DNA of 64,000 nucleotides from Duganella sacchari (GCF_900143065.1 NZ_FRCX01000011.1:1-64000); one strand, 5' to 3'; positions 17,439 to 27,247 are shown, counted from the first letter of the stretch. The notes: generated by a model not told the origin, from the letters alone. Numbers and translations are program-made.

Positions 17439-19214
17439 TTACACCGCCTTAAGCTCTGGTATGTCGTTAGCTGGTGCTGAATAACTGGCACTCATCACTG
17501 CTTCCTTGCACTCAGGTTTCTTGGCCCATTCCGATACCATACGCCCACCGGCAGAATTGTGTAGCACTTCATTCACTTCTTTAGCCCACTCTGCGATCTG
17601 GTCGAGCAATTCGGAAGATACGGCCTGCTTGTTCCAAATGCGATCCAGGTCGAGGCGGCCTCCAAGCTTTTCTGCTACGAGTGATACGGTGTAGGCAGTG
17701 ACATTGGCTTGGAACGCGGGGAACATTGGCCGCAGGCGTTTTTGAGCCTCACGATAGATCTTCGCTTTGGCAATCATCGCTTTAAAGTCCTGCACGTTTG
17801 GCAGCGGGATTTCCTGACCATCAGCAGGCGTCAAGCTCGCCATGAAGCGATCAAAATTTTTCTGCGATCCCAAGCTAACGATATCCGGCTTACGGTCCCA
17901 AGCAGTTAGATACTTCGCCAAATCAGTTTTCGTAATGCGTCGAGACGTTGGAATTGCATCCTTCAGAGCCTTGAGCTTAGCAGGAGTAGAACCTTCCCTC
18001 GTCAGCAGGGTGTTGTAGCTGCCAGAGGCTCGTTCGTAGAACCACTGGCCCACGCCATCAGGGCAGTAGATTGTCCGCGACAGCTTTTCAATCTCTACAT
18101 GGAACGGTTTATTTGCAGAGAGGTCTGACTGCTTGACTGCATTTTGACTGTTTGCATATCGGGAGATATCAGATACCAGTGCCTCTTCCTTGGATGGATC
18201 AACAGTCTTCATCACAATGATTTTTGCGGGAACACGAACATGGCTCAGATCGGTCGCAGGATATTTCTTTTTGGTGAAATACAGGGAAGCCGTCGTTTGC
18301 CCGCCATTGACGATCTGAAGCCCTTTGAGCCATGCAATGCCCGATGGGCCATCATTTGACTTGCCAAGGATCATTTCATCAGCCACGACAACGATACCGT
18401 TGTTATAGGCCATAAAGCGTTCAGGAGAGGATCTCAGCGTGCTTTGAATACCAGCATTAACGCCTTTGCCTTTGACACTCAAAAATGAGCGCACGTTAGC
18501 TTCCAGAAGCCTTGCACCGAAACGCTCGTAGAGAAGACGGAGGGCTTCACCAGGGACAGCGGTAAGTGCATAGTCGTAGTCGTCGTTTTCTCCCGGGACA
18601 AACACGCAAGGCAATGGAGCACCTGATACCTCATTAAAGTCCACTACGAGTTCATCGCGCGGTTTTCCTTCTGACCAATGGCGATGCAGTCGCTCGATGT
18701 CCATGACCTCAAGACGAACTGCCTTGCTACCAACCTCGCGAGTCTTGAAGCTTTTGGATTTCGCTACTTTGTCGGTAATGACGTAGACGCGAATCTGCTC
18801 CAAGTCGTTATAGATTGCTTGGAGAGTCTCCGCAAGAGAGCGGACGTTAGTCGATTGGTCCAGCTTCTGTGCAAGCTTACCCTCAGCACAGAGGGTCAAG
18901 AATCGCAAGCACTGCTCAACTGCGGTTTTGGTTTCAGAGTCAGGAATTGGAGTGGGGACATCAACACCAGCATAGAGACTGACAAACAAATCCAGTTGGT
19001 CCAGGTCTTCCGAAATCGCGTAGCCGCTGAGTCGCAGATTTGCGGCACCGAACTTGCCCTCGTAGTGGCACTCGACTGGCTCGAAGGTCATGCCAATTTC
19101 GGCCATGTGATCCATCACAATGCCGGAAAAAACCAGCTCTTCAAAAAGAGCACCATCATTCATTTGTGCTCTGACACTTGTCTGCGTCTCAAGCAAAAAA
19201 TCATTCAAATTCAT
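17439..19214 (-). CDS. AIPR-family (abortive phage resistance) protein
   Basis: This 591-residue protein of the AIPR family was first noted in a lactococcal abortive-infection system. Typical stretches are the N-terminal FEPVECHYEGKFGAANLRL and the central NVRSFLSVKGKGVNAGI near 240-256, followed by FMAYNNGIVVVAD and the LQIVNGGQTTASL motif near 300-312. The molecular function is not settled; a nuclease or nucleic-acid-binding role has been suggested. Its ATG overlaps the stop of the PD-(D/E)XK gene (ATGA), so the two are translationally coupled. Its place between a nuclease-fold protein and Vsr in a MORC/Z1 operon supports a defence role. Confidence 0.85.
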   Translation of the reverse strand: MNLNDFLLETQTSVRAQMNDGALFEELVFSGIVMDHMAEIGMTFEPVECHYEGKFGAANLRLSGYAISEDLDQLDLFVSLYAGVDVPTPIPDSETKTAVEQCLRFLTLCAEGKLAQKLDQSTNVRSLAETLQAIYNDLEQIRVYVITDKVAKSKSFKTREVGSKAVRLEVMDIERLHRHWSEGKPRDELVVDFNEVSGAPLPCVFVPGENDDYDYALTAVPGEALRLLYERFGARLLEANVRSFLSVKGKGVNAGIQSTLRSSPERFMAYNNGIVVVADEMILGKSNDGPSGIAWLKGLQIVNGGQTTASLYFTKKKYPATDLSHVRVPAKIIVMKTVDPSKEEALVSDISRYANSQNAVKQSDLSANKPFHVEIEKLSRTIYCPDGVGQWFYERASGSYNTLLTREGSTPAKLKALKDAIPTSRRITKTDLAKYLTAWDRKPDIVSLGSQKNFDRFMASLTPADGQEIPLPNVQDFKAMIAKAKIYREAQKRLRPMFPAFQANVTAYTVSLVAEKLGGRLDLDRIWNKQAVSSELLDQIAEWAKEVNEVLHNSAGGRMVSEWAKKPECKEAVMSASYSAPANDIPELKAV

Positions 19215-20227
19215 AGCTTCATTGCCCCTAATTTTTTCAATGCTTCATCAATCCCCAGAACAGTTCCAGCAGCCTTATCCAGGTCGATCTCATAAGTCGC
19301 CTTCGTAATGCCTACTGGGACATTGCCTAGTGTGAGGCGAGGAAAGTCTTTGTCCACTTCAATAATGCGTGTGCCTGCGGCAGAGAACCGCCTAGAATAG
19401 CGATCGCCATGCTGTTCTATGAATCCTGCTGCGAGCAGTCTCTCGGCCAAGAGACGCTCAGCTTCCGGTTCACCTTTAACGATGCACTGCATCTCATCAA
19501 CGATCTCAGGCAAAGTTTTTCCAGTGCTCGTTTGTTTAAGTCGAACACTAACCACAAATAGCGGCTGTCGCACTGAGTCCTCAAGCTGCTCAAGCGAGCC
19601 TATCTTGGCAGGGAATCCAATGGCCGAAAGCGTGGACTTCACTTCTAACGCTCCAGTCCCTAATTCAAAGTCCTGAAGAGCATCCAGTGGCCCAAGCCAT
19701 GACTCGACAGCCAGTGGCGCCGGCACACCGGCATCCATGATGGAACGAAGCACAGAGAGCTCACCAACCAAACCAATTTCAGCTTCAGGGCTTAGGGCCT
19801 GAAGTCCCTTTCGCATGAACTCCTGCCAAGCCCCAACACGACCGATAAAGACACGCAGCAGCTTCTGTTCATTCGATCCGACAGCAACCGCATCATCGAG
19901 TGCTCCCACTACATCAGACGCCATGCTTGCGAATAGATCTTCGCTACCGGCTGCCTTTCGTGTCAATGCCAGCCATAGTTTGCTATCGCCTTGAGGATCA
20001 ACTCGCTCAACCGCAAAGCCTTGCCCCTCAGGTAGTTTGTCTGAAGCAGACAAATGTATAGAAGGGAATCCAACTAACACGGCTTCTGCATTGTCTGGTG
20101 AACGGCGGCCCGCTTGGAGTGCAAGCGGGAAGGCTGGGGCAATAGGAATAGCCTGCCAGCCTGGCTCGCTACTAAGTCCAGACAGTGATGACCACGCCAT
20201 CAAAAATTCATCACTCTGACGGGCCAT
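19211..20227 (-). CDS. PD-(D/E)XK motif protein (DUF4420-like)
   Basis: This 338-residue protein reads like the PD-(D/E)XK proteins found with Z1 helicases. After an N-terminal domain, EIGLVGELSVLRSIM near 146-160 is followed by LQDFELGTGALEVKSTLS near 184-201. In the latter, the Asp/Glu and the E-V-K give the nuclease core signature. It probably cuts DNA as the restriction component. The frame is open from 20338, but the ATG at 20227 gives the usual start MARQSDEFLMAW; it overlaps the Z1 gene by 17 bp. The end overlaps the AIPR start by 4 bp. All this points to one transcript and a protein complex. Confidence 0.82.
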   Translation of the reverse strand: MARQSDEFLMAWSSLSGLSSEPGWQAIPIAPAFPLALQAGRRSPDNAEAVLVGFPSIHLSASDKLPEGQGFAVERVDPQGDSKLWLALTRKAAGSEDLFASMASDVVGALDDAVAVGSNEQKLLRVFIGRVGAWQEFMRKGLQALSPEAEIGLVGELSVLRSIMDAGVPAPLAVESWLGPLDALQDFELGTGALEVKSTLSAIGFPAKIGSLEQLEDSVRQPLFVVSVRLKQTSTGKTLPEIVDEMQCIVKGEPEAERLLAERLLAAGFIEQHGDRYSRRFSAAGTRIIEVDKDFPRLTLGNVPVGITKATYEIDLDKAAGTVLGIDEALKKLGAMKL

Positions 20228-23117
20228 ATTCTTGAGTCCAGTATAAGAGATTGACTTTGTAAGATACGCTAATAGGATCTTCACTAGCGGGGAACGCGAT
20301 GGCAAAGGCCATGATAGGTTTAGTCCACCCTGGAACAACTAGATCTTGGGGATCTTTGGGATCTTTCTCCGTATCGTATGGCGTCAGTGGATACAACAAT
20401 AGCAAACCTCTGTCAGCAGTTCCTCCCAATTTTTGACGTGCCTCGCGAATGCCTTTCCCGCTCGGCTCCTTTGGAGGATTGACTCGGCCGCGAGCTGGCT
20501 CAGGCTTCCATGCTGCCCTAGTTAACTCTAACGCCGCTCGCCATTGCTCATCATTTAGGTCGATGCTTTCGTCTTTTGGGTCAGTTAAAACTCCGATGGC
20601 GAATTTCGACGGATCTTTCTTATCAAGAGTTTCGTCTAGTTTCCGAAATGGGAACGAATCAACTGTGATCTCGCCGAATTGATGAGACTCACCACGCCCG
20701 CTGCCACTGCCAATAAGTGCGACACTCCATTTTGTGAGTTGTCCCGTGTCATTCATCCTGGTAATGAAGTCCGAGAGCACAGCAGCTTTAGCACTTGTTG
20801 CAGCAGGGTGTGTTAAGTAGCTTTCCAAGAAAGTGATGATGTTGGTTGCATCCACATCTCTCCACAGGCCCGCATTCTTCCAGCGATGAGCTTCGCCATC
20901 ACGCTGATATTCGATTTCGCGCTCAGATGGAGCTCCAAGGCTGCTGATCAGAGCATCTGTGGCTTCCAGATTGGTTTCCTGTGTTTCCACGTTTCTGCGA
21001 AAGAGAATCGTTTGAGGTCTTGTTCCGCTGTAAGTGAGGGACAGCGTTTCAGAGTTTCGCATCTTTAGCGGCGATGTGACGGTCAAGAGTTCGTGAGACT
21101 TAACCTTTAATCCGTATTGTTCTGGCGTCAGCTTCGCCGCTGCCATGAAGTCAAATTCTTCACGCAATTCTTCGGATGCGTCAGCTATATGTTCAAACCA
21201 TTTAATGAGATCCGGCGATGTGTAGAGGCGACAGAGATCCAGATAGCCTGGTCGATATCCAAACCAACGGCCCATCTGCATGAGCGTGTCATACATTTTA
21301 GTGGTTCGCACAAAGTAGCTAACGCATAAGCCTTCAAGAGTTAGACCCCGTGCAAGCTTATCACCGCCCACAGCAATCACTTTCAATGCCGCTCCTGGAG
21401 CGGCATAGTCAAGGGCGTCTTTGGCTGTTCCATTGATCGAGCGAACCTGAATGTCAGCCAGGATATTGGGAAGTGCGGCCACAACGTCATCCCATGCTGG
21501 CAACAGTGCGGGCCGTTCCGCTTCAGTAGAGAGCTCTGCTACTTCATCGCGAGTCGGAAGGAAATCGTTCTCCCAAAGTTCACGTAATTGAGCAAGAAGG
21601 GTCTCAGAATCGATACCTCTTGTGATCCGCTGTTTCATACGGCGGACCACTTCTTCAACCTGAGCTTTCACATGATTTTGCACATCCACATATCGAGTGA
21701 CGTGAACCAGCATGGAGCTATGCTCTGTTCCCTGTCCGCGAAGTTCACGCACGGCACAGGCAAGAACAAATGAATGGATCGCCTCGTGCAATGACGGAGG
21801 AACTGTCTCCTGCCCCTCGTAAAGCGGCTCATGGGTCTTCTTATGCTTAGGCGGCATCCATCCTAATTGCGTCCCCTCATCATAGTTATCCTCAATATCC
21901 CGCGATAAAGGCAACACGCCTTGTCGACCATCCTTGGTCATTTTTCCGAACATGCGAGCAGGGCCCACATAGTTGGAAGGAGCGGACAAGTTAATGATGA
22001 ACGCCTTGGGGAATAAGTCTGGGCCTTCTTTTTTAGTGCTGCCTTTTTGATGGATAAAAATGTTCGCAAAAGGAGTCGCTGTATAGCCGACGTAAGCTTT
22101 GCGGGTGAATGCATGCAAGACCTGACGAATGAGGCTATTGATTGTCTTGGGTTTATATTCCTCATTAGGCTGTCCATTTTCATCCATGATATCTTCGCCA
22201 GTATCAACGGATGCGTTATCGGCTTCGTCATCAATGACAAGCAACGGCAGCTTTGTTACCAACTTCCGACCGTCTTCCGAATCAGTAGAATCAGCGACAC
22301 GGGTTTGTATCCATTTGAGGAGGGCTGTTAGAACAGTTTTCTGCTTCTTGACCACAAAGAGCCAAGGTCGGGCTTCAGGCGAAATACCTTGGAAGTGGTT
22401 GGCGATAGCCTTACTAAAATCTCCATTATCTGCACGCGTTGTTGCGGAATGAGTCTTTAGATCTCCACCGAATTCTGCGACGCCTATAGGCATGCCTGGG
22501 GATCGATCCAGAGTGGTCTCATATCCCAAGAAACTCTCTTCAAGCCGCATCTGGGTTTGCGAACGAAGATTGTTGTGAAGTCCAGCAAGCACAATGATAA
22601 TTTTATAGCCTGCGTCAGCAGCTTTACAGATAAGACCGGAATAGTTACTGGTCTTGCCCGATTGGACGTGACCGACTACTAAGCCGCGACGGTCCCATGA
22701 GTCTGTTCGCTGCGGGTCTTCTAATAGCTCAAGAATATTATCCGTAGCCTCGTCAACGCCTTCCACTACGGTATCAGACAACTTGGATTCCAAGAAGTCT
22801 TGGTAACGCCGCCAGTATTGCCAGTCCGCTTTACGTGCAGCGTTCAGCCATTCCTTGTGATTGGTGTCGTCCTTCATGGTGGTGGACTTACCCATCCAGT
22901 GGCTGAACCGCTGAATCAGGGTCGAGACAACGGCTTGCTGGTCAATGACCACGGGCTCGTCACCCGTAAACATATCCACGGCCTTCTGCACCTTGGCTGC
23001 GATGTATGCAGGCGTGATTTTGGATTTGTCTTTTTCGGCCCGGATCAATCGCTGTGCAGTAGCGATAACGTTCTCGATTAACTCGTTCTGTGCTGCGATC
23101 TCTTCAGCTACAGTCAT
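20211..23117 (-). CDS. Z1-domain superfamily II helicase/ATPase
   Basis: This 968-residue SF2 ATPase of the Z1 family has motif I GHVQSGKTSN near 146-155, motif II LLVIDDEADNAS near 292-303 (DDEAD box), a motif III-like YTATPFANIF and motif VI QMGRWFGYR near 615-623. Z1 proteins are known from neighbourhoods with MORC ATPases and methylases and are thought to translocate on or remodel DNA for restriction. The ATG at 23117 has GGGAGC upstream and lies 3 bp after the stop of the GHKL ATPase gene. The C-terminal third is not assigned. It is the likely motor of the system. Confidence 0.9.
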   Translation of the reverse strand: MTVAEEIAAQNELIENVIATAQRLIRAEKDKSKITPAYIAAKVQKAVDMFTGDEPVVIDQQAVVSTLIQRFSHWMGKSTTMKDDTNHKEWLNAARKADWQYWRRYQDFLESKLSDTVVEGVDEATDNILELLEDPQRTDSWDRRGLVVGHVQSGKTSNYSGLICKAADAGYKIIIVLAGLHNNLRSQTQMRLEESFLGYETTLDRSPGMPIGVAEFGGDLKTHSATTRADNGDFSKAIANHFQGISPEARPWLFVVKKQKTVLTALLKWIQTRVADSTDSEDGRKLVTKLPLLVIDDEADNASVDTGEDIMDENGQPNEEYKPKTINSLIRQVLHAFTRKAYVGYTATPFANIFIHQKGSTKKEGPDLFPKAFIINLSAPSNYVGPARMFGKMTKDGRQGVLPLSRDIEDNYDEGTQLGWMPPKHKKTHEPLYEGQETVPPSLHEAIHSFVLACAVRELRGQGTEHSSMLVHVTRYVDVQNHVKAQVEEVVRRMKQRITRGIDSETLLAQLRELWENDFLPTRDEVAELSTEAERPALLPAWDDVVAALPNILADIQVRSINGTAKDALDYAAPGAALKVIAVGGDKLARGLTLEGLCVSYFVRTTKMYDTLMQMGRWFGYRPGYLDLCRLYTSPDLIKWFEHIADASEELREEFDFMAAAKLTPEQYGLKVKSHELLTVTSPLKMRNSETLSLTYSGTRPQTILFRRNVETQETNLEATDALISSLGAPSEREIEYQRDGEAHRWKNAGLWRDVDATNIITFLESYLTHPAATSAKAAVLSDFITRMNDTGQLTKWSVALIGSGSGRGESHQFGEITVDSFPFRKLDETLDKKDPSKFAIGVLTDPKDESIDLNDEQWRAALELTRAAWKPEPARGRVNPPKEPSGKGIREARQKLGGTADRGLLLLYPLTPYDTEKDPKDPQDLVVPGWTKPIMAFAIAFPASEDPISVSYKVNLLYWTQEYGPSE

Positions 23118-23120
23118 GTT

Positions 23121-24608
23121 TTAGCTCCCAAGTTTTGCGACAAGTGATGGATATTTTTGGAAGGGCTCAGTGCGGAGCATGGTCTTGCGGGCCTCCTCAA
23201 CACTGAGTTTTTTGCGTTCAATGAGATCTTCAAAAAGAACGCTCGCCACTTCGATGATGGCTTCATTAGGCTCTCCCTCGAAGCTGGTTCGAGGTGTTTC
23301 TTTATTTTCAGCAGTATCAAGCCAGATGCGTTGAACCGGCACAGTTTCTTCAATGACGCGAAGCATTGATTTGATAAGCGGTTGCAGCTCGCCAGCACCT
23401 GCCAGAACCGCTGCAACCGAAGGATGATTTTGATCGATCCTGTAACGCATGCCTGCTTTAAGCCGGTCTACACGCCATGCTTGTTCAATGGGGGCGTTAC
23501 CTTGTGCCGGTGTTGGTGTGCCTCGGTATGCAAATACTTGCCGTGCTCGTTCACGCGTATTTTCTGCGAGTGACATCAGCCAAGGACGTAGTGATACAGG
23601 TGGCCGTGCCGTGGACTTGCGAACGTCAATTTTCCAATCTGCGTCTGCGGTGTTTGGAATGTCCAGGCGAATCCGTGCTAGGCGATGAGCTTCTTCGCGG
23701 TTCCAGGCACGGGCATTGCCGAGTCCAAGCCATCCACCAGCAACAAGCAGCCGTTCATTTCGATATACATAAAACCCTTGCTGAGCTGTCCAACCGGTAG
23801 GCCCCGCATTTTCCTCAAACTCGGCTACTGTTAATTTATCTCGGTGAGGCAATACGTGGCACTGGACCGCGACATTACCGTAGCTGGTCGCATGATTCGT
23901 GACCGGTGAGGTCCAAGGTTTTGCAGCGTGGCCCGACATAAACGGGTCCCAAGGAGCGACAGCTCTCCCGTTGAGCAATAGCTTGAGCTTGGCACGAGGT
24001 CCTTGAAGCAGGCGATGAAAGATCATCGCTAACTGCGATTCAACTGTATCTATTAGGTCATTGAAATTGTTGACGGTGTAGCCGCCAGTGACGACCCGAT
24101 CCATCAGCTCCCACAGCACGAGCGTCCCCGACTTTGCAGCATTCAATGCGTCGAGATAGCTAGCTGAACCATCAGCTGGCCCCTCAAACAAAAGCCATCC
24201 GCCGTCAGGATTGGCTGCAAGCTCATCCAGATCCCAACGAAGACAGCTCTCCACTTCATTCTTGATGCTCTTAACCGTTAGGCGCCGGCATTGTGAAAAT
24301 GAAGCTGTCTTCAAACCCATGCCGAAGCGGCCCAGGTCATGTGCTGCTCGTAAATCGAGTGGATTCTTATCACCTAAACGCATTGCACTTTCCAGCTCTG
24401 CGTCAGACATGCCTCTGCCGTTATCTAGTATTGAAATACGGCTTGAAAGACCATCCCAAACGAAATCGACACACACCTCTTTAGCTCCAGCAGAAATGCT
24501 GTTGTCGATGATGTCAGCCAATGCCGCAGATGTTGAATAACCTAAACCACGAAGTGCCTCAAGCATCGCCATTGCATGAGGAGGTGCGCTACGGGTTTTT
24601 AATGTCAT
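23121..24608 (-). CDS. MORC/MutL-like GHKL ATPase
   Basis: This 495-residue protein has an N-terminal Bergerat-fold ATPase: ALADIIDNSISAGA near 31-44 (the N box, with Asp where many relatives have Glu), ILDNGRGMS near 58-66, and DLGRFGMGLKTASF near 90-103. MORC-type ATPases of prokaryotic restriction systems have this arrangement; they clamp DNA on ATP binding. The C-terminal part is less conserved. A TTG two codons upstream extends the frame, but ATG 24608 is the likelier start, with GAAGG about 9 nt before it. It lies 29 bp after the sigma fusion gene and 3 bp before Z1, so it is in the operon. Confidence 0.88.
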   Translation of the reverse strand: MTLKTRSAPPHAMAMLEALRGLGYSTSAALADIIDNSISAGAKEVCVDFVWDGLSSRISILDNGRGMSDAELESAMRLGDKNPLDLRAAHDLGRFGMGLKTASFSQCRRLTVKSIKNEVESCLRWDLDELAANPDGGWLLFEGPADGSASYLDALNAAKSGTLVLWELMDRVVTGGYTVNNFNDLIDTVESQLAMIFHRLLQGPRAKLKLLLNGRAVAPWDPFMSGHAAKPWTSPVTNHATSYGNVAVQCHVLPHRDKLTVAEFEENAGPTGWTAQQGFYVYRNERLLVAGGWLGLGNARAWNREEAHRLARIRLDIPNTADADWKIDVRKSTARPPVSLRPWLMSLAENTRERARQVFAYRGTPTPAQGNAPIEQAWRVDRLKAGMRYRIDQNHPSVAAVLAGAGELQPLIKSMLRVIEETVPVQRIWLDTAENKETPRTSFEGEPNEAIIEVASVLFEDLIERKKLSVEEARKTMLRTEPFQKYPSLVAKLGS

Positions 24609-24637
24609 GTTCAATGGCCTTCAGTTAAAGCAAGCAA

Positions 24638-26962
24638 TCATTTGCTAGTTAGTTCCATCTCTGGGGTGTTGACTGATGCTGGCTCAATTTCTACAGAGGC
24701 ATCGTCATCCACTTGAGCACCTTCGTCGGTTTGATCTTCTGAAGCATCCGAGCTCACTTGATGCTTCGGTCTTATCGGTGGCTTTCCGAAAAAGGCCAGG
24801 TGTAGCTGATCTGATTGATTAGGGTGTCTTAACTTACGAAGTGCTTTTGCCTCAATTTGGCGAATACGCTCCCTTGTCACACCGTAAGCGACACCAACTT
24901 CCTCCAGTGTGGAGGAAGAGTTCACACCAATACCGAAGCGTAGTCGAGTGACCTTTTGTTCTTTTAATTTGAGGCAAGAAATTACCGTGTCAACGATCCG
25001 GCAGAACTGAGCTTCGGCTGACACTTCAAACGGGTCAGGCGACACCAGGCTATCGTATGAACTAGCATCAATCAGTTCATCATCAAAGTCGTCATCTATC
25101 GTGGCAGGCTCTTGCGGAATTCGCTCAAGCGATCTGAGCTTTCGCAAACTGATGCCGAGACGATCTGCGATCTCGTCCGCCTCCGGTTTTCGTCCTACCT
25201 CTGCTTCAAAAGCCCGTGTCTCTCTATATAGCTTCTGGAGCGTTTCATAAACATGAACGGGAATCCGTATCGTCCGAGCAGTGTCAGCAACGGAGCGGCC
25301 TACTTGCTGGCGTATCCACCAAGTAGCATAGGTCGAGAACTTATAACCACGTCTCCAGTCGAAACGCTCAACCGCTTTCATTAAGCCGATATTGGCCTCT
25401 TGAACCAAATCGTCCAAAGGCTCGCCGCTGTAGAGATATTTTTTTGCGATATGGAAGGCTAGCTTCAAATTCGCTGCGGCCATCTGTTCACGTGCTTGCA
25501 GGTATCCAGCCATTGCCGCCGCAAATTCACAAGCCGATTCGTGAGGATCATTGCATGCGGCCTTAGTTAACTCGAAGAGAAACCCCGTGCTCAGCCGCAG
25601 TGCTCCCAGTTGTTCTTGAATTTCTTTTTTTGAGTCTGCTGATGAGGGCTCGTTTTTCAACTCGGTCAAACGCAGCAGCCCATCAAAGAAAGGGTGTGCA
25701 GCACTATCCGAGGTGATGGCAGCTTCTTCGGCTTCATCATCCGTCTCGTCGTCAGTGGCCTCCATCTCAGATACGAGAGTAGGCTCATCGTCAGAGGCGT
25801 CTAAATCAGGCTGAGGCTCAAGAGGTCCCATTGACACTGAAGATAGAGTCCTTGCTTTTTGCTGAACAAGACGACCTGCGGCTAATACCTTTTCGATTCC
25901 TTCGGGCCAAGAGGCGAGCACCTCAAGAGCATGTGCATGCTGCTTCTCCATTTGCTTTGCAAGTGCAACCTCTTCATCGCCGGAGATCAGTTTGATCTTC
26001 TGAAATTCTTTGAGGTAGATCCTCAACGGCTCTGAGCGTCGAGAAGCGACGGTATCGATAAATTGCAAGGCGGTGTCAATGACTTGCTCCTCATCTTCAC
26101 TCTCATACGGCGAGATGAAAACGGTGAAGTCTTCCTGACTGGTTCGATATTCAAATCGCTCATCGATCTCTGCGGCCAAGTCATTGACTACCAAGCTCAA
26201 CAGGGCTTCAAACTCAGGGTTCGCAGTCCCGTCGTCATTCGTAGACAAAGCCTCGATTGCCATATGGGGCACGCTTCCCTCACGATACGCTCTCAGTAGC
26301 GTGAGACGTAAATTCTCCCTGGCTTCAATATCATCTTTGCGTATGAACGGAACCGATTGCTCTGGCAAGAACGCATCAACATCGTCCCAGTCAGTTGAGG
26401 AATCAATGGGTTCATGGGCAGATATGGCTGCCTGGACTGCACTCGCTTCGGCGGCTAAGGTCGGATCTAGCTCAGGTGGAGTAAGGGTTTCTTCCGGCTC
26501 CCATCCAAATAAATCAAAGCCATCCACCTCGATTTCTGAGCTGCTATCAGAAGGTGTCGCTTCTACGACAATTACTGTGCCTTCATCTGGATGAGCTGAT
26601 TCGGCGGGCGAATCTATCGCCGCTGCATGCTCTACCGGAGAAGGCAGTGGTGCATCAGACGACGCTACGATTTCAGGCGAAGAAGTTGGAGGAGCCAACA
26701 CTTGGGCCGCTTGGTCAGCTCCCACTTCAACGGCTATCGCATGGGCCGTTCTGCCTACCGGGTCAAGTAATGAATCGTCAGCACCGGCATTGAGTAGCAG
26801 TTGGCATATGGCTGATTTGTTTCTTGTCGCTGACAGCATGAGCAAGGTCAGCCCATTCCCATCGCGAGCATTGAGATCATCGCCTCGGTCGATATGGAGC
26901 TGCACAGCACTCTCAACTCCTGCCATCACAGCCATTTTGAAAAGAGGATTTAGAGGAGACAT
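24638..26962 (-). CDS. Ankyrin-repeat/sigma-70 fusion protein
   Basis: This 774-residue protein starts with about two and a half ankyrin repeats (residues 5-90; LNARDGNGLTLLML, LLLNAGADDSLLDPVGRT). A long acidic stretch follows, then a complete primary-type sigma factor: region 1.2 (LRIYLKEFQKIKLIS near 313), region 2 (DDLVQEANIGLMKAVERFDW and KFSTYATWWIRQQVG near 510-550), region 3, and region 4 (TLEEVGVAYGVTRERIRQIE near 680-700). Regions 2.4 and 4.2 are almost those of housekeeping RpoD, so it should read ordinary -10/-35 promoters. ATG 26962 with GAGGAG upstream is chosen over ATG 26977. It heads the MORC/Z1 operon. It may sense infection through the ankyrin part or switch transcription; no known system with this fusion comes to mind. 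Confidence 0.88.
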   Translation of the reverse strand: MSPLNPLFKMAVMAGVESAVQLHIDRGDDLNARDGNGLTLLMLSATRNKSAICQLLLNAGADDSLLDPVGRTAHAIAVEVGADQAAQVLAPPTSSPEIVASSDAPLPSPVEHAAAIDSPAESAHPDEGTVIVVEATPSDSSSEIEVDGFDLFGWEPEETLTPPELDPTLAAEASAVQAAISAHEPIDSSTDWDDVDAFLPEQSVPFIRKDDIEARENLRLTLLRAYREGSVPHMAIEALSTNDDGTANPEFEALLSLVVNDLAAEIDERFEYRTSQEDFTVFISPYESEDEEQVIDTALQFIDTVASRRSEPLRIYLKEFQKIKLISGDEEVALAKQMEKQHAHALEVLASWPEGIEKVLAAGRLVQQKARTLSSVSMGPLEPQPDLDASDDEPTLVSEMEATDDETDDEAEEAAITSDSAAHPFFDGLLRLTELKNEPSSADSKKEIQEQLGALRLSTGFLFELTKAACNDPHESACEFAAAMAGYLQAREQMAAANLKLAFHIAKKYLYSGEPLDDLVQEANIGLMKAVERFDWRRGYKFSTYATWWIRQQVGRSVADTARTIRIPVHVYETLQKLYRETRAFEAEVGRKPEADEIADRLGISLRKLRSLERIPQEPATIDDDFDDELIDASSYDSLVSPDPFEVSAEAQFCRIVDTVISCLKLKEQKVTRLRFGIGVNSSSTLEEVGVAYGVTRERIRQIEAKALRKLRHPNQSDQLHLAFFGKPPIRPKHQVSSDASEDQTDEGAQVDDDASVEIEPASVNTPEMELTSK

Positions 26963-27080
26963 GCTGGCTCCTCTCATTCTGCTTTATTCGAGCGAGTTGC
27001 TAAAGCTTCAAACCTACTGAAGAAGGATGCCACAGGCTGACTCCCATGGCCCCGTTCTGTTTTCCCTGCATTCATGTGGA

Positions 27081-27117
27081 CTAAAACGTGTTATAAATAA
27101 CAATTATGTTTTAGCAA
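27081..27117 (-). promoter_or_regulatory. Predicted promoter with nested inverted repeats for sigma-fusion operon
   Basis: On the minus strand, TTGCTA (27112-27117) and TATAAC (27090-27095) are 16 bp apart. The same stretch holds CTAAAAC (27081-27087) matching GTTTTAG (27108-27114) and, inside it, GTTAT/ATAAC (27090-27101). The arms overlap both promoter boxes, as expected for a repressor or autoregulatory site. Confidence 0.45.
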
Positions 27118-27247
27118 TTCTACAGGAGTTACCTGAAGTTGGCAGGTCTAAGTAACTTTCTTTTGATAAATTCTTGATGGATTAAATGATTTGTTTGTGC
27201 TCGCACAATAAAATTTATCCTGCTTGAATCAAATCTCGTGAGACGAC

